Both the position numbers and the translations under genes were made by a program. Shown piece after piece: positions 22,387-34,057 of a stretch of DNA of 64,000 nucleotides; within the stretch, counting starts at the first letter, position 1; the number at the start of each line of letters is the position of its first letter. Below the pieces are notes generated by a model. It searched no databases, had not been told where the DNA came from, and saw only the letters and a list, made by a program, of their open reading frames with translations. Source of the DNA: Amphiura filiformis (Eukaryota; Echinodermata; Ophiuroidea; Amphilepidida; Amphiuridae); NCBI RefSeq assembly GCF_039555335.1, contig NC_092640.1, positions 32,419,887-32,483,886 on the forward strand, read 5' to 3'.

Positions 22387-23215
22387 CCTTCATCATTACC
22401 TGACTACTAGCCACAAACCCATACCAAGGAAAATAAAATATCAATTTTGCTGCAAGCCCTCAGAGAAAATTAATATACAAATATTTAAAATCATGTTTTA
22501 TTACAACGTATCTAATAGTAATAGTAATTTACACACAACCATGACAACTGCTAAATTAAGCTGAAATGAAAAAAATATAGACTATAAAAAAGTCTATAAT
22601 GAAAATAAATGTTGTTGTAATGAGTTGAAGAAGAATAATGCAAATGTGCAAATAACTTAGTCTCAACTTGAATATTATTTTATTATAAATAAGAAAACTC
22701 AAACCGATGGGGGGAAACATTGCTTTTAAAGTGTTGATAATAAATTAGGCTAATGGATTTAAACTAACTCTAGCATTGCCACTATGGAGGAACAAAAAGT
22801 AATGTTACATCCTACAGTGATATCAATTTGTTTGTTTGTTGTACTTGTATGATACTAGCAACATTTTTGAGTGTTTGTATTAAAATAAATGTCAAGTTAG
22901 GTAAATTTTCAGACTTTTTCCTTTATTTTATTTTATTTTGTAGCATCAAAATGGTTTTGACCAGTTTTGACCACTTTTTAGCGGTCAAAACTAGGCGGTT
23001 TAAACCTGGTTTTAACCACGGGGTTTAAACCGGGGCGGTTTTAACAGGCCAACCCTGCCTAAATTAGAGCTTCATTTGAGGCAGTCGACTACTAGTACCT
23101 AAATTAGAGCTTCATTTGAGGCAGTCGACTGCCTACATGTAAATTAGTGCTTCTTTGAGGTCGACACCTTCCTAAATTAGAACTTCATTTGAGGTGGACT
23201 GCCTAAATTAGAGCT

Positions 23216-23494
23216 TCAGGTGACGGTCTATGAACTGCCTATAGTGTTTCATTTCCCCATTTTACGTGTAGGTATATTGCCTATAGTGCTTCCAGGTCTA
23301 ATTAGAGCTTCATTTTGCTTACACCTGATCCCCCTTCAACTATATTGTGACTACCTGTATTAACTGCTTTACAGACTGCTTAACTGCCCACTAATGAAGG
23401 CTTTCATTTCGGTATACCTTCCAACCTAAGTGGCACTCAATACTATACTGCATACATTTGAAATCACGGGTTACACTAGTATTCTAAAAAGAAT
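23216..23494. other. Spacer between minisatellite and BEL element
   Basis: Degenerate words of the neighbouring minisatellite up to about 23320 (TTAGAGCTTCATTT). Nothing else is recognised. Confidence 0.4.
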
Positions 23495-23499
23495 GTAGG

Positions 23500-23872
23500 T
23501 GTAGGGGCAAACTTGGATTGCTCCCCTGGTTAGCAGAAGCTTGGTACTAAATAATACAATCTTCGATGACTCGGAACCAACAACAAAAAGTGACACAAAT
23601 CATCACAAATCCAAGGATACACTTTAGCTGAAACGTATCTTGATGATGTTTATTATCTTCACTTGCTATTCTTCTTCTTGTTCTTGTCACAAATACTAAT
23701 TATGTTGGTTTAGGTAAAGATTAATTGTGTCTTTACCGAGAGCTTCTACACTACAATACATCAAAAACCAAGATGACAGCCTCCAGTGCCAAATTCGGCA
23801 CCAAATTACATGTGATTGATGGGCTGCAGGCTATGTTTAGCTTACTTCAGTAAATGGTAAATGGCATCAACA
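23500..23872 (-). repeat. 3' LTR of the BEL/Pao element
   Basis: Matches the 5' LTR over about 350 bases but lacks about 73 bases present near the U3 start of the other LTR (35386-35462). It lies downstream of integrase in the element's orientation. Confidence 0.9.
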
Positions 23873-25077
23873 TTCCGGCGCCTAATTGTCTGCTACCAGC
23901 AACAATTCTTCTTAAAACATAGTTTTGGTGTGCCATTTACTGACAAAACTGAACCTTTTACAAGAGGTGCCTTTGTGACCCCTTAAACTTCAAAACATCA
24001 AACTTGACTGATTTTGAAACATGAATAAAGTTTATGAAATCAAAAACCTTTATCTGAGATTCACTTGTGTGATAAAAAACTTGTATCAATGCTAATGATT
24101 CAAAACAAAAAACAATTTCAAAAAATTTCAAATGATTTGATCCAAAAGAAAAAATAAACTGAGTTTTGGAAATTTCAAAAAGCGATTTTAACTTCACATG
24201 AAAAAATTATTTAGCTTTATTTTACAAGATAGATGATGCTGCACTCAAGAGATAACTGCCCATGCCAACCAAAATTACTTGAAAGAAAACCAAACAAAAG
24301 CCCACACAACAGGCAAAATTTTGGTGAGATTGGAAAAGCCAACTGAATACATGGGAGATACTATTCAAGTGCAACATGATCACAACATATCAACATGAAC
24401 ACACAATGTTTAGTTTGTAAACTAGAAATGCAGTCTGTTGCTGTCCTTTCAATCAAAGTACATAACTCTTTGCATGCGAATATCTTGTTTGGTACACCTT
24501 GTAAATGAGAATACAACTTGATATAATATGACTGCCTGTGCACAACCATAGCAGCCATGAGAAAAACACAACTTGATATAATATGACTGCCTGTGCACAA
24601 CCATAGCAGCCATGGCCCAAATTTGCAAATTCAGTCAATCCAGGTTATAGTCAAAACACCAGATGCTGATAGGATTCATTTACTTGCAAAGTACATGTAG
24701 ATAGGAATACACAATTACAAACTTGAGTGAAATTATTTCAGACCTCGATCATGCATACCCTTTGATTAATAGCAAAGCAATAATTTCAAGAGAAATCAAA
24801 TTTGAGCATTATCGAGATTCCAAAATACACACAGAGAACATTACTTTCAAATGTGTATCCCAAATATGGATTACATGTAGATCACTGTACACAACCGACA
24901 AATTGTGCACACATTTTAAGCAGTAGAATACGATGTAGAATCTTGCAAATTAAAACTCCATGGGCCTGTGGTGTACCAAACTTTAAACAAACTTGCTAAT
25001 GATGCACACTGGTTCCATCGGTACAAATTGCATGCATAGGATTCTTCTTTACAAAATCAAATTCACAGATGTGGTGA
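23873..25077. other. BEL 3' non-coding region
   Basis: 1.2 kb between the nested element and the 3' LTR. It includes a 55-bp-period tandem duplication at about 24513-24622 (ATAATATGACTGCCTGTGCA twice). I see no env-like frame or membrane domain. Confidence 0.5.
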
Positions 25078-25578
25078 CCCTTACCAAACTTGAATGCATT
25101 CCTGTTGCATTCTGCATGCATTCAGCAGCATTGTGGTAGAATGCATTATGAATCCTAACAACCACAACCTATATAACCACAACCATAAGGTCACCATGCT
25201 TAGCTTTTGTTGTCGAATGCATTCCGAATACAAAATAGCATTCGAGTTGCCCTCAATATGCACGAAATATTTAAATGAGCTCCGAATGCATTCGGAATGC
25301 ATTCGGTGAATGCATTCAGAATGCATTCGGCGAATGCATTCGGAATGCATTCGGAGCATGCTAATACCACAATAATTGCATTCAGTCTCCTGTTGCATTC
25401 ATGTGCATTTGAATGCATTCGAATTTAATACGATCTAATGCATTCAAATCAATACAATCGAATGCAACTGAATAATATGGGAAATGATGGAAACTAACGT
25501 TTTATGCATAGGCCTATGTAGGAAGATTGAGAAAAAGCTTACCTTGTTTTATGCATACATTTGCTTGATGCTTTAAAG

Positions 25579-25665
25579 CAGGCTTGGGTGATACTTTGAT
25601 TAATCAAAAATAATTGATTAAACAATTAATCAATATCTATTATTTTTAACAATCACCCAAGCCTG
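25579..25665. mobile_element. 87-bp hAT-like mini-element
   Basis: Starts CAGGCTTGGGTGAT and ends ATCACCCAAGCCTG style, with flanks CTTTAAAG (25571-25578) and CTTTTAAG (25666-25673), seven of eight bases alike. The centre is made of ATTGATTAAT palindromes. Confidence 0.65.
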
Positions 25666-25765
25666 CTTTTAAGACACTCAAGATCTACTATATTTGTTGA
25701 TCCTACATGTATTCTCTTATCTATTTCACTTCATATAAAATTATGAAATAAAAGTACATTTTTGC

Positions 25766-25890
25766 AAAGGGTGATTCCAGTTGAAATCCATAAATCCCCT
25801 ATGGAAGAGACATATACCATGATCTCCCATACAAGGTGTAGATTTCAAATGGAGCCACCCATTAATCCCATTTGCAATACAATTCATTTA
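25766..25890 (+). repeat. Fragment of the GGGCTATTCCAGTTAAAATCC short-element family
   Basis: GGGTGATTCCAGTTGAAATC, CCTATGGAAGA and TTTCAAATGGA match the family seen at 42090-43145, but only one end is present here. Confidence 0.5.
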
Positions 25891-26130
25891 CACATGATTT
25901 TCACATTTATGATAATTAGGGATTCAATCATGTTTCACCGTTGTTCATCACCGATTAACAACGATGCGTCCGCACACTGTGTGGCAATCCTCCGCTGTGG
26001 GAGGTTTAATTGCCAAACACTGTATGGTGATCCTCCGAGCCTCGTCTGTCACACACTGTGTGGCAATCACACATGGAGGCCGTACGTACATTATCTACAA
26101 AATCGAAATACAATTGAAATGTATTAGTAA

Positions 26131-26520
26131 GGGGCTGTGCAATAATTATGAGCCCCCATGGGGTAAAATTCCAAACAGCGCTCCAAAAATTGCTTGCTCC
26201 CCCCTCTCGTCCTGCCAAAAATTGCTCCCCCCCCCCCTCGGCCTGGCAAAATATTTTTGCCCCTCCTTGCACATCATGCCAAATTTTTGGGATCCCATTT
26301 GCAAAACCTTATTAATGGTCTATAGATACATGTTGCGAGCGCAGCTAGCAGGAAAATTTGCATATTTAAGCGTTTCCAAGCGTTTTATTCAAAATGCACC
26401 CCATAAATGTGTGTGCCAAAATTGCTCCCCCTTTTGCTTGCCCCCCCCCTCTTGCGGCTCGCCAAATCTTTCTTGCCCCCCCCCCCCCATTTTACCCTCC
26501 CACCAGGGCTCATAATTATA
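26131..26520. mobile_element. C-rich MITE, GGCTGTGCAATAATTATGAG family, copy 1
   Basis: Left GGGGCTGTGCAATAATTATG and right GGGCTCATAATTAT are inverted ends; the last bases of the right end are decayed. The interior has runs of C with CAAAATTGCTTGC-like words. A second copy lies at 38491-38776. Confidence 0.65.
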
Positions 26521-27702
26521 TTGCATATCGCAAAGAACTATATATTAAAAGTGTACAATTAAATTCTCACTTACTTGCTTGTACTATGTCGTTATGTATA
26601 CATATGTACTCTATAGGCCTATGTACAGCATACGTACGTCAGAGATATGTAGAACAGATACTATACACCTAGATTACATCTGGCATAATATTACAAAACT
26701 GTAAATTTCAACAGGAACCCATAGCTATATGCCACAATGACCATTTACATAAGCTTATAAGCTTACCTTAATTGTTAGATTCATGAATATTCTCCTCTTG
26801 GATCCTGTTGCAATTACAAAATGTAATAACATTTCCTATACTAATACTGCACATTGATCTAAATATAGTCCAGAGCCTTGGTGTGTATTTTATTCACAAA
26901 AAACCAAACATTTCCTGTGGTAATATCACAATACCAGCAGCTCACATCCATACAACCAGGAAGCTAGTGGAGACTATAACTGCCAGTATCAACTGCCACT
27001 TTTGTAGCATAATTTGAAAAAAACATGTGATGATCATGTGATCATCATTTGTGGTTGGATTAGAATGCAACCGAATGCAACACGAATGCAAAGATTTTTG
27101 TTGAAAATAGTCTAAGTCCTTAGTTGTCAGATCCGAATGCAAAAATACAACAAAAATGGTGATATTGCATTCGAAAGGATTAAAAAATGTTGTGGTCTGT
27201 TGCATTCGAATGCATTCAAATGCAAAATACCACAAAATGCCACATCACTACCACAATGGTAAGATACGAATGCATTCCGAATGCATTCTGAATGCAATAA
27301 TTGCATTCGGGTTTGGTAAGGGGATGTAGGTGTCAAACATGTTCATTCTTGATCTTGACGATGAGTTGTATACGAATCTGGCAACTTCACACTAAACGCA
27401 GACACGTCGCTGTAGAGACGAATCACCAGTCTTCACATCTGTAGTACAGATAGGTTCATCCGTCATCACATCTGGTAGATCTCATGATGAATTTGACAGT
27501 TTGCATCAGTTGTTCCAAAGTAAAAGCAAGGTGTCAGCTTGCCTTTCATGGCAATTTAACGTAAACTGATGGTTAGTCTTATTTTATATATCAGCTGATC
27601 CGTATAGCCTCCAGACTAAGTGGCAATTTAGCTTAGCTGATACCTTTTGGTTATAACGGTTTCATTGACTTGTTGTTATAACACTATTAGTTCTTTAGTT
27701 CT

Positions 27703-28617
27703 TTACAAGTCCAGGCGTTTCACTGGTTTCAATGTTCGTCTTGGTCTTGCTTCTGGAGTACCTGACACTGATACAGTTTCATTGTTGGTAGCACTGGACG
27801 TAGTTTTAGGCTTGGTACTTGGGTTACCCAATGCTGGTACTGGTGGATGAGCTGAAGTAGAATCTTTCTTCACTCCTATATCTTGATCTGCGACTTCTGA
27901 TTCCAACAGCAAACACAGTTTATCAATGGGTCTGGTGAGAATGCTTGTCCTAGTTTTCACTCGCACACGTCGAACCAGTCCATCACTTGCAGGGAGAGTT
28001 TCAATCACCCTTCCTAGCGGCCAGACGTTTCTGGGGGTAGATTCATTTACAACCATGACGACATCTCCCACCTTGGCATTTCGCTGTGGGTGAATCCACT
28101 TTTGTCTTTGCTGTAACTGAGGAAGGTATTCTTTGATCCATCTGCGCCAAAACAGGTCTGCCAGATACTGGACTTGCCTCCACCGGCGCTTGGCATACTG
28201 ACTCAGCTTTCCTGCAGCGGCTGGTGGTAAGATCATGTCACTCTTTAGTTGAAGAAGGTGATTTGGTGTAAGTGGCTCTAAATCAGATACTTCTCCAGGA
28301 ACATTGGTGAGTGGTCGGCTGTTAACTATGGCTTCTATCTCACACAGTAATGTATGAAGAGAGTCATCTGTTAGTATTTGTTCCTTTATAACAGAGCACA
28401 TCACTCCCCTGATTGTCCGTATTTGACGTTCCCAGATGCCTCCATGGTGACTTCCTGCTGGTGGATTAAAGGTCCACTCAATCTCTCTTTGCAGAAGGTA
28501 GTCATGGATTCTGTCTTGATTCCAAGCTGCAATTTCTCGGCGTAACTCTCTTTCTGCCCCTATCAAATTGGTGCCATTGTCAGAGCGGATCTGTTTCACT
28601 TGGCCTCTTCTGGACAC
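27703..28617 (-). pseudogene. pol: BEL integrase core (C-terminal half) and tail
   Basis: 304 residues. RSDNGTNLIGAERELRR holds the second catalytic aspartate and HHGGIWERQIRTIRG the glutamate of the D,D-35-E retroviral-type integrase. AIVNSRPLT and WRRWIKEYLPQLQQR are typical of BEL/Pao integrase C-terminal domains. It ends with a low-complexity Thr/Ser/Pro tail. A one-base loss near 28625 separates it from the preceding integrase part. The ATG given is internal. Confidence 0.88.
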
Positions 28618-28634
28618 GAATCGTCGTATGACAT

Positions 28635-29018
28635 TTACATGCAGGCATCGGTATCCAAAGACGCTGCCATTTCAATGTGTATGGCTTTGGATGCAAGGCA
28701 GACGAACACTACACCATATCGCTTGACTATACTACGGCCTTGTTTAACTTCTAGTGGACCGAAATAGTCCATTCCAACTCTTGAAAATGGTGGCTCTCCT
28801 GGAGTGACTCTGTCTTTGGGAAGATCACTCATCATCTGCTGTTGTACTTTTGCATTCCTCTTTCTGCAGGTGATGCAACTGTTGATAACCTTTCTAGCTG
28901 CTGCATTAGCATTTGTTATCCAGTACTTCTTATGCAGGTGAGCCAACATGTGGTTTCTGCCCCCATGTCCAAAGAAGTCCCATTGCAAAGTTGATTTTAC
29001 ATGACGTCCATGAAGCAA
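28635..29018 (-). pseudogene. pol: BEL integrase: zinc-binding end and first catalytic aspartate
   Basis: 127 residues. CITCRKRNAKV is the cysteine half of the HHCC zinc domain and VGMDYFGPLEVK carries the first catalytic aspartate. The N-terminal residues before GHGGRNHMLAHLHKK come from a snapback insertion, not from the native protein. It ends at a frameshift after TDACM. Confidence 0.85.
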
Positions 29019-29123
29019 CTGGACATGGGGGCATGTTGGTGAGCCAACATGTGGTTTCTGCCCCCATGTCCAGTTGCTTCATGGACGTCATGTAAAATCA
29101 ACTTTGCAATGTGGGACTTCTTT
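28971..29123. repeat. Inverted duplication inside integrase
   Basis: 28971-29033 and 29059-29123 are near-perfect reverse complements (about 63 bases, one 2-base indel), separated by GTTGGTGAGCCAACATG-type sequence. The 30 bases AGCCAACATGTGGTTTCTGC... at 28941 are also repeated directly at 29042. The net effect is about 100 extra bases that break the pol frame. Confidence 0.88.
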
Positions 29124-31306
29124 GGTATGATTGATGGAAATTTTGTCTTTTCAGGTAGAGCTGACTTAGCCAGTCGACCACCTACTCTGATTACTCCATC
29201 TTCTATAAATGGATTAAGTCTGTAGAGAGGACTTGCTTTCTTAATCTTGCTAACTTGTCGCAAGTCGTCTTCTGGCTGACTGTCATTACTTCTCAATTGC
29301 AGCTCTTTTAGTGTCTTAATTTCTTCTGGATATGCCTTGGTTTGGACATATACTATTACAGCTCTTTCTGCTTCTTGCATGTCAGCAACATTAAGCAAAT
29401 CTGTAATGTTGCCATGCTCTTCATTCTCATCATTCTTTCTACCATCATCATCTCCATTATCAACTCTATCATCAACTTTATCATCATCTCTATCATCATC
29501 TCTATCACGACAGATCTTGCAGAGATGTTTCTTGACTCTGAGGATCCATGCAACACAACGACAAAGTTGATACCATGAGGAGAATCGTGTAAGTAGTTTC
29601 TCCATTGTATCTGTTGCTTCTTCTGTCGACGCTGTGTTGACTACTAATTTCTTTTTAACTTCTGGATCATCAGCTAGCTCTTCAGCGCTGTTTCCAATGG
29701 TAGTCTTTGGCCACTGGTTTTCTGCTTTGTGTAAGAAGTCTGGACCATCAGTCCACCTTCTATTCTTGAGGAAGCAATCAACGGCTAAGCCCCTTGAGCA
29801 GTCGTCTGCAGGGTTTGAGCTAGTTCCCACATACTTCCATTGGTGTGGCTGGGAGCCATCTCTAATCAATGCGACTCGATTAGCCACAAAGGTGTGGAAT
29901 CGGGCGGTGTCATTGTTAATATACTTGATCACGGTCTGACTATCAGTCCAGAAGTATGTGCTTTCGACCTTCAACTGTAGTTCCTTTTGCAACATGTTGT
30001 TGACCTTTACTGCCATTGCAGCTGCAGTTAACTCTAGGCGAGGTATAGTTATGATCTTCAAGGGAGCAACTCTTGCCTTGGCTGTCAGGAGAGTAAGATG
30101 CACTTGACCCATCTCATTAACGAATCGTAAGTAACTCACTGAACCATACCCCTTCTGACTTGCATCACAGAAGTGGTGCATCTGGACTTCACTTTCTTCA
30201 AAGTCCTTGGGCTTGAAACATCTTTCGATGGTGAAATCTGACAATTTCGGTACTTCATCAAGCCATCTTTCCCAACGGGTCAGAAGCTCACTAGGAATAG
30301 ACTCATCCCAACCAAGCTGCAGCTTGCTTAAGTTCTGCAATATTTGTTTTGCTGGCAGGATTGCTGGAGCAACAAATCCTAGCGGGTCATAGATGGAGCT
30401 TACAGTTGCTAGGATGCCTCTTCTGGTAGGAGGTCTCTCTTTCACTTTAATATGGAAGCCAAACCTGTCGGTTTCTGGTGACCATAGCAACCCCAGCACC
30501 TTTTCTGATGGTAACTCTTCATTCTTCAAATCTAGTGTCTTTGTAGTCTCAGCTCTATCGTCTTCAGGAACTGACTGCAACACTTCTCTTGAGTTACTCA
30601 ACCACTTGGTCAACTTGAAACCACCATCCTTACACAAATTGGTGAGATCACTGACGAGTTGAATAGCTTTGCTTTCACTTTCAATAGATTTGAGGTAGTC
30701 ATCGACATAGAAGTTGGACAGCACCGTGTTGCATACTTCTTCGCTGTATTTCTCTTTACCATCATCAGCGGTCTTTCTCAGTGCGAAATTCGCACATGAA
30801 GGTGACGAAGTTGCGCCGAACAAGTGCACATTCATCCTATATTCCTTCAGAGGCAGACTCAGGTCACCGTAGGGCCACCATAGAAATCTTACTACGTCTC
30901 TGTCTGATTCTGGTACACGCACTTGATGGTACATTGCTTTTATATCTGCTACAACTCCAACAGGGTGCTCTCTAAACCTCGTCAACACACCTACCAAGTT
31001 GCTTGTCAAGTCGGGTCCTTTTAGTAATTGTGAGTTTAAAGACTGGCCCATGTACTTCGCCGCACAATCAAATACAACTCGCAGCTTGCCCTTGGTGGGG
31101 TGAAACACCCCATGGTGGGGGACAGACCACACCTTGCCATCCTTTCTATTGCATGCATCTTTGGGCACTTCTTCTGCATAATCATTTTTAAACATATCAT
31201 TCATGAATGCAGTGTATTGGTCGTTGAAAACCGAGTCCCTTTCTAACTTCCTCTTCAGATGGCATGCCCGCTGTTCGGCTTGATGTATATTGTTCGGCAA
31301 TTTCAT
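28997..31306 (-). pseudogene. pol: BEL reverse transcriptase, RNase H and integrase N-terminus
   Basis: 769 residues. Reverse transcriptase: FHPTKGKLRVVFDCAAK, motif A VADIKAMYHQV (about 119-129), and catalytic YVDD at 200-203. RNase H: FCDASQKGYGSV (about 379-390), LTAAAMAV, FWTDSQTV (D455) and NPADDCSRG (about 498-506). Residues 601-631 are an Asp/Arg-rich insert from an ATC/GAT microsatellite. The C-terminus HIAKLILHDVHEATGHGG is the histidine half of the integrase zinc domain and runs into the snapback duplication. A one-base loss separates the start from the protease frame. It is typical BEL/Pao rather than Ty3 or Copia (YVDD context and domain order). Confidence 0.92.
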
Positions 31307-32931
31307 GTCATCATCTTTGAGCGGAAACCTACTTGGTAGTGCCCATCTACATACTTGATTGATGCTTCTACTCTGTTTAGGAATTGTCCTTCACTCACGC
31401 TTCTCTCTGGTTTATCATCAATGATTCGCTCATTGAACTCAGCGTTGTAGAGTTTCTCTAATTGCTGGTCAATAGTGTCATGTGCCTTAATTCTGTGGAT
31501 GACTGATGTCCTTTTGTGTTCTTTATTTTTGACACCATACACTGTCCATCCGAGTCTAGTTTGGCAGGCGAAAGGTCCTTCACCTTGGCTATTTACTACA
31601 TGTATTGGCTCAAATGCTTTAGGCACATTATTTCCTATGAGGAGACCAATATGGCATTGAGATTCATCATTTATTCTTCCTAGCTTAACTTCTTCCATAT
31701 AAGGAATTGCATCAATATCATCCTGGTTGATGATGTCAGCCAAGTCACCAGGGATCTTATCTTGTGTATATGCCTTTGGAAGAGAGATGATATTATTTCT
31801 GTTCATGTCAGAAACTTCTAAATCTTGGATGATTTCACTGTCTACTATGATATCATCTGTTATGGTTTCAATTTCCAATTTGGTTTTCTTGCCTTTAACA
31901 TGCAGTTCCTTTTGCAGCCTTTCAGAACAGAATACAGCATCACTGCCGTTGTCGAGATAGGCGTAAGTTTCTACAGACATTCTGGAAACTCTTGAGTAGA
32001 CTATGACTGGTATTATTGTGGGATATGATTCACTAGATTTAACTCCGGCGCCTGTAAGCCCACATGTCTGATTGGCAACTTCACCAGACTTCTTTGTCTC
32101 TTCCTGTTTCACATGCAGCACTGTTGGATGGCGCTTTTTACATGTCTTGCAGGTAAGCTTGTATTTGCAGATTTTACTGTAATGTGTTGCTTTCTTTAGG
32201 CAGCCAAAACAAACTCCCAACTCTCTTAGATACTGCAACCGGTCACTTATAGGCTTTTCCTTCAATTTGTTACACATTTCCAAAGTGTGATCTTTACCCT
32301 TGCAATATGTACACGGCTTGTCGGCTCCTGGGCTACTTGACGACACATTTGGCCTGGCTCCTGGACTATATGACATTACATTTGGTCTGGCTCCTGGACT
32401 ATTTGATGTCACACTTGCCGACACAGCTTCTGTGTTTGTTGCTAGATTTCTTCTAGCTTTATAAGTCTGATAGTTTGGGTGTTTTACCCTTTCTTCCTTC
32501 TTAGTACTATCTTCCTTCTCCGTCACACTTCTACCGTAGGCAGCATTAGTTGCGATTCTAGCCTGTTTTTCTAAGAAGGAGGTGAAGTCTTCAAATGTTA
32601 CCACTTTGTTTCTTTCTTCTTCTACATAATCTACTTGTCTCCTCCATCTGTCTCTCATACTATATGGTAACTTCATCATCAACATTCTAATGTTTGCTGT
32701 ACTTTGCAACTCATTAGTATAGCCCAGGCTGGTCATGGTATTTTTGCATTCTAACAAAAATAATGACAAATCTTGTAGCCCTGAACTATCACCTTTCACA
32801 TTCGGCCACTGCCTCATCTTCGCTAAGTAGGCCTCTGCAATCTTGTGCTTATTACCATATTTCCTTTCCAGCAACCTTTTTGCTTCCAGGTAACCAACCT
32901 CATCATCCATGTGAATACAACTTTTCACCAA
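31303..32931 (-). pseudogene. gag: BEL gag C-terminal part, zinc knuckles and aspartic protease
   Basis: 542 residues. The N-terminal 130 residues are the Pao-type gag core (EAKRLLERKYGN, LPYSMRDRWR). A spacer follows with three SPGAR(P) repeats (about 178-204). Cysteine knuckles CTYCKGKDHTLEMC (207-220), CFGCLKKATHYSKIC (241-255) and CKTCKKRH (261-268) are typical of BEL/Pao. The protease has YLDNGSDAVF (about 325-334); the active-site triad is DNG. The frame ends just where the next begins, with one base missing between V-G and PLKDDD. Confidence 0.88.
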
Positions 32932-33005
32932 ACTGTTGGCTTCACCTCTTGTGTACTGTTCAAGATAGTACAGACGGTCTCTATTGCTTTTGCTCTTATT
33001 TTCGA

Positions 33006-33362
33006 TTATGAATTGAAGGCTCGTATGAAAGTAACATACTGAAGCGGGTCTCCAGTAAATGTCTGTAATGTCCGCTTTGGTAGACTCGCTTGTTTATGTT
33101 GTTCCACCAGCAGCCTTGTTAAGTTGTCTTGGTTGCGTGCCAAATTTTCTATACTGGTATCTTTATCTTCTTCTTTCACTTCTGTTGTATGTTGCCGTGG
33201 CAACATGACTTGTTTTTTCTTCACATCAGGCTCTGGTGACGAAGTTACTCTATGACCATACTTTACTGATGAAGGCCCGTCATGTTCATACTGTTCACTG
33301 TACTGTTCTTGGCCATACTGACGATACTGTTCATCAATATTTTCATATTTCGTGGCTGACAA
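33006..33362 (-). pseudogene. gag: BEL gag middle part
   Basis: 118 residues with a Tyr/Gln/Glu-rich start, then LPKRTLQTFTGDPLQYVTFIRAF, which matches the start of the Pao retrotransposon peptidase/gag-associated region. A frame change near 33020 separates it from the next piece; reading on in the next frame gives IIENKSKSNRDRLYYLEQYT. Confidence 0.8.
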
Positions 33363-34057
33363 ATAATGTGGGGTATTCTGTCCCCTGTACTTTCTGATTC
33401 CTCAGGTGCTGCTGCAGGAAACAAGACTTCACTTGGTGGTGGAAAGTTGACTTGCATAACTTGACTGGTTGTTAACCTGCTTCTTGGCTGAACTTGTTGA
33501 CCTAAATCAGTATGTACTTTACCATCAGTAGTCATGCCCACTGCTGGCTGCTCTTTTGCAGGTCCCAACTCCACATGTGTGTATTTTGGTCTTGCCCCTG
33601 GATTTAGACCTACAGCACCAATTGTATCATGTTTAGCTAGGAACTTGCCATCAATTTCTTGACCTTCTCTAGTGTTGTGGTTCAACCACTGCCTCACTGA
33701 TGTGTTTGTATCTGGTTGAGCTTCTGTGAGGTCATCAAGCACCGATTTTGGTCTACTTCTTAAGCTCTGGGATTTATGTTCATAATCCTCCAATACATCT
33801 ATTTTGGCTTGCTCTATGTTTATTTCAGTCTTCATTTTCAACCACTCTCTTTGTTGTTGCAAGTCCCTTGCCCTGGCTTGGATATTAAATTCCTCACTTT
33901 CTAGAGCTTGTTTTTCCTTCAATGCTTTGGCACGACATTCTAGCTCTACCTTTCGAGTTGCAGCTTGCAATAAAGCATATTCTGTACTTTTAGATAATGC
34001 ATCACTTTTATAAGATCTTCTGCTTCTTAGTTCGGAACCGCTTTTATGGCTCGACAT
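33263..34057 (-). pseudogene. gag: BEL gag N-terminal part
   Basis: 264 residues from MSSHKSGSELRSRRS. Residues about 25-95 are a long Glu/Lys/Gln-rich coiled-coil (ALKEKQALESEEFN, LQQQREWLKMKTEI), usual for BEL/Pao gag. This ATG is the likely native gag start because it lies first after the leader. It overlaps the next gag piece in another frame; the shift lies near 33350. Confidence 0.8.

Larger units (their letters stand above)
20981..23057. mobile_element. Non-autonomous hAT-type element with 8-bp target duplication
   Basis: It starts CAGGGTTGG and ends CCAACCCTG. CCTAAATT flanks it at 20973-20980 and 23058-23065. The subterminal zones are full of GGTCAAAAC / GGTTAAAACC words in opposite orientation. 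A CAG...CTG terminus and 8-bp duplication are hAT hallmarks (established). The 2077-bp body holds two microsatellites and no transposase; the apparent poly-His and Met/Val/Asp frames come from trinucleotide repeats. Confidence 0.85.
20885..23215 (+). repeat. Minisatellite (~37 bp unit) interrupted by a hAT element
   Basis: Units of the type CTAAATTAGAGCTTCATTTG AGGCAGTCGACTGC occur at 20885-20980 and continue at 23058-23215. The element at 20981-23057 landed inside a unit. Confidence 0.8.
25078..27322. mobile_element. Non-autonomous DNA element rich in GAATGCATTC, nested in the BEL element
   Basis: The left end CCCTTACCAAACTTGAATGC and the right end, read inverted, CCCTTACCAAACCCGAATGC form terminal inverted repeats. 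Both subterminal zones (25090-25460 and 27060-27305) are tandem GAATGCATTC arrays. The flanks GATGTGGTGA and GATGTAGGTG are only approximately duplicated, so the superfamily is uncertain. No transposase is present. It contains two further small elements. Confidence 0.65.

Noticed and set aside
22256..22564. Frame with about 25 histidines
   Set aside because: Direct product of the ATC microsatellite in a non-coding element.
23873..25077. env-like gene of the BEL element
   Set aside because: No frame above 80 residues and no signal or membrane segment.
25094..25418. Regular GAATGCATTC spacing resembling a CRISPR array
   Set aside because: Units are contiguous palindromic decamers without unique spacers, in a eukaryotic transposable element.
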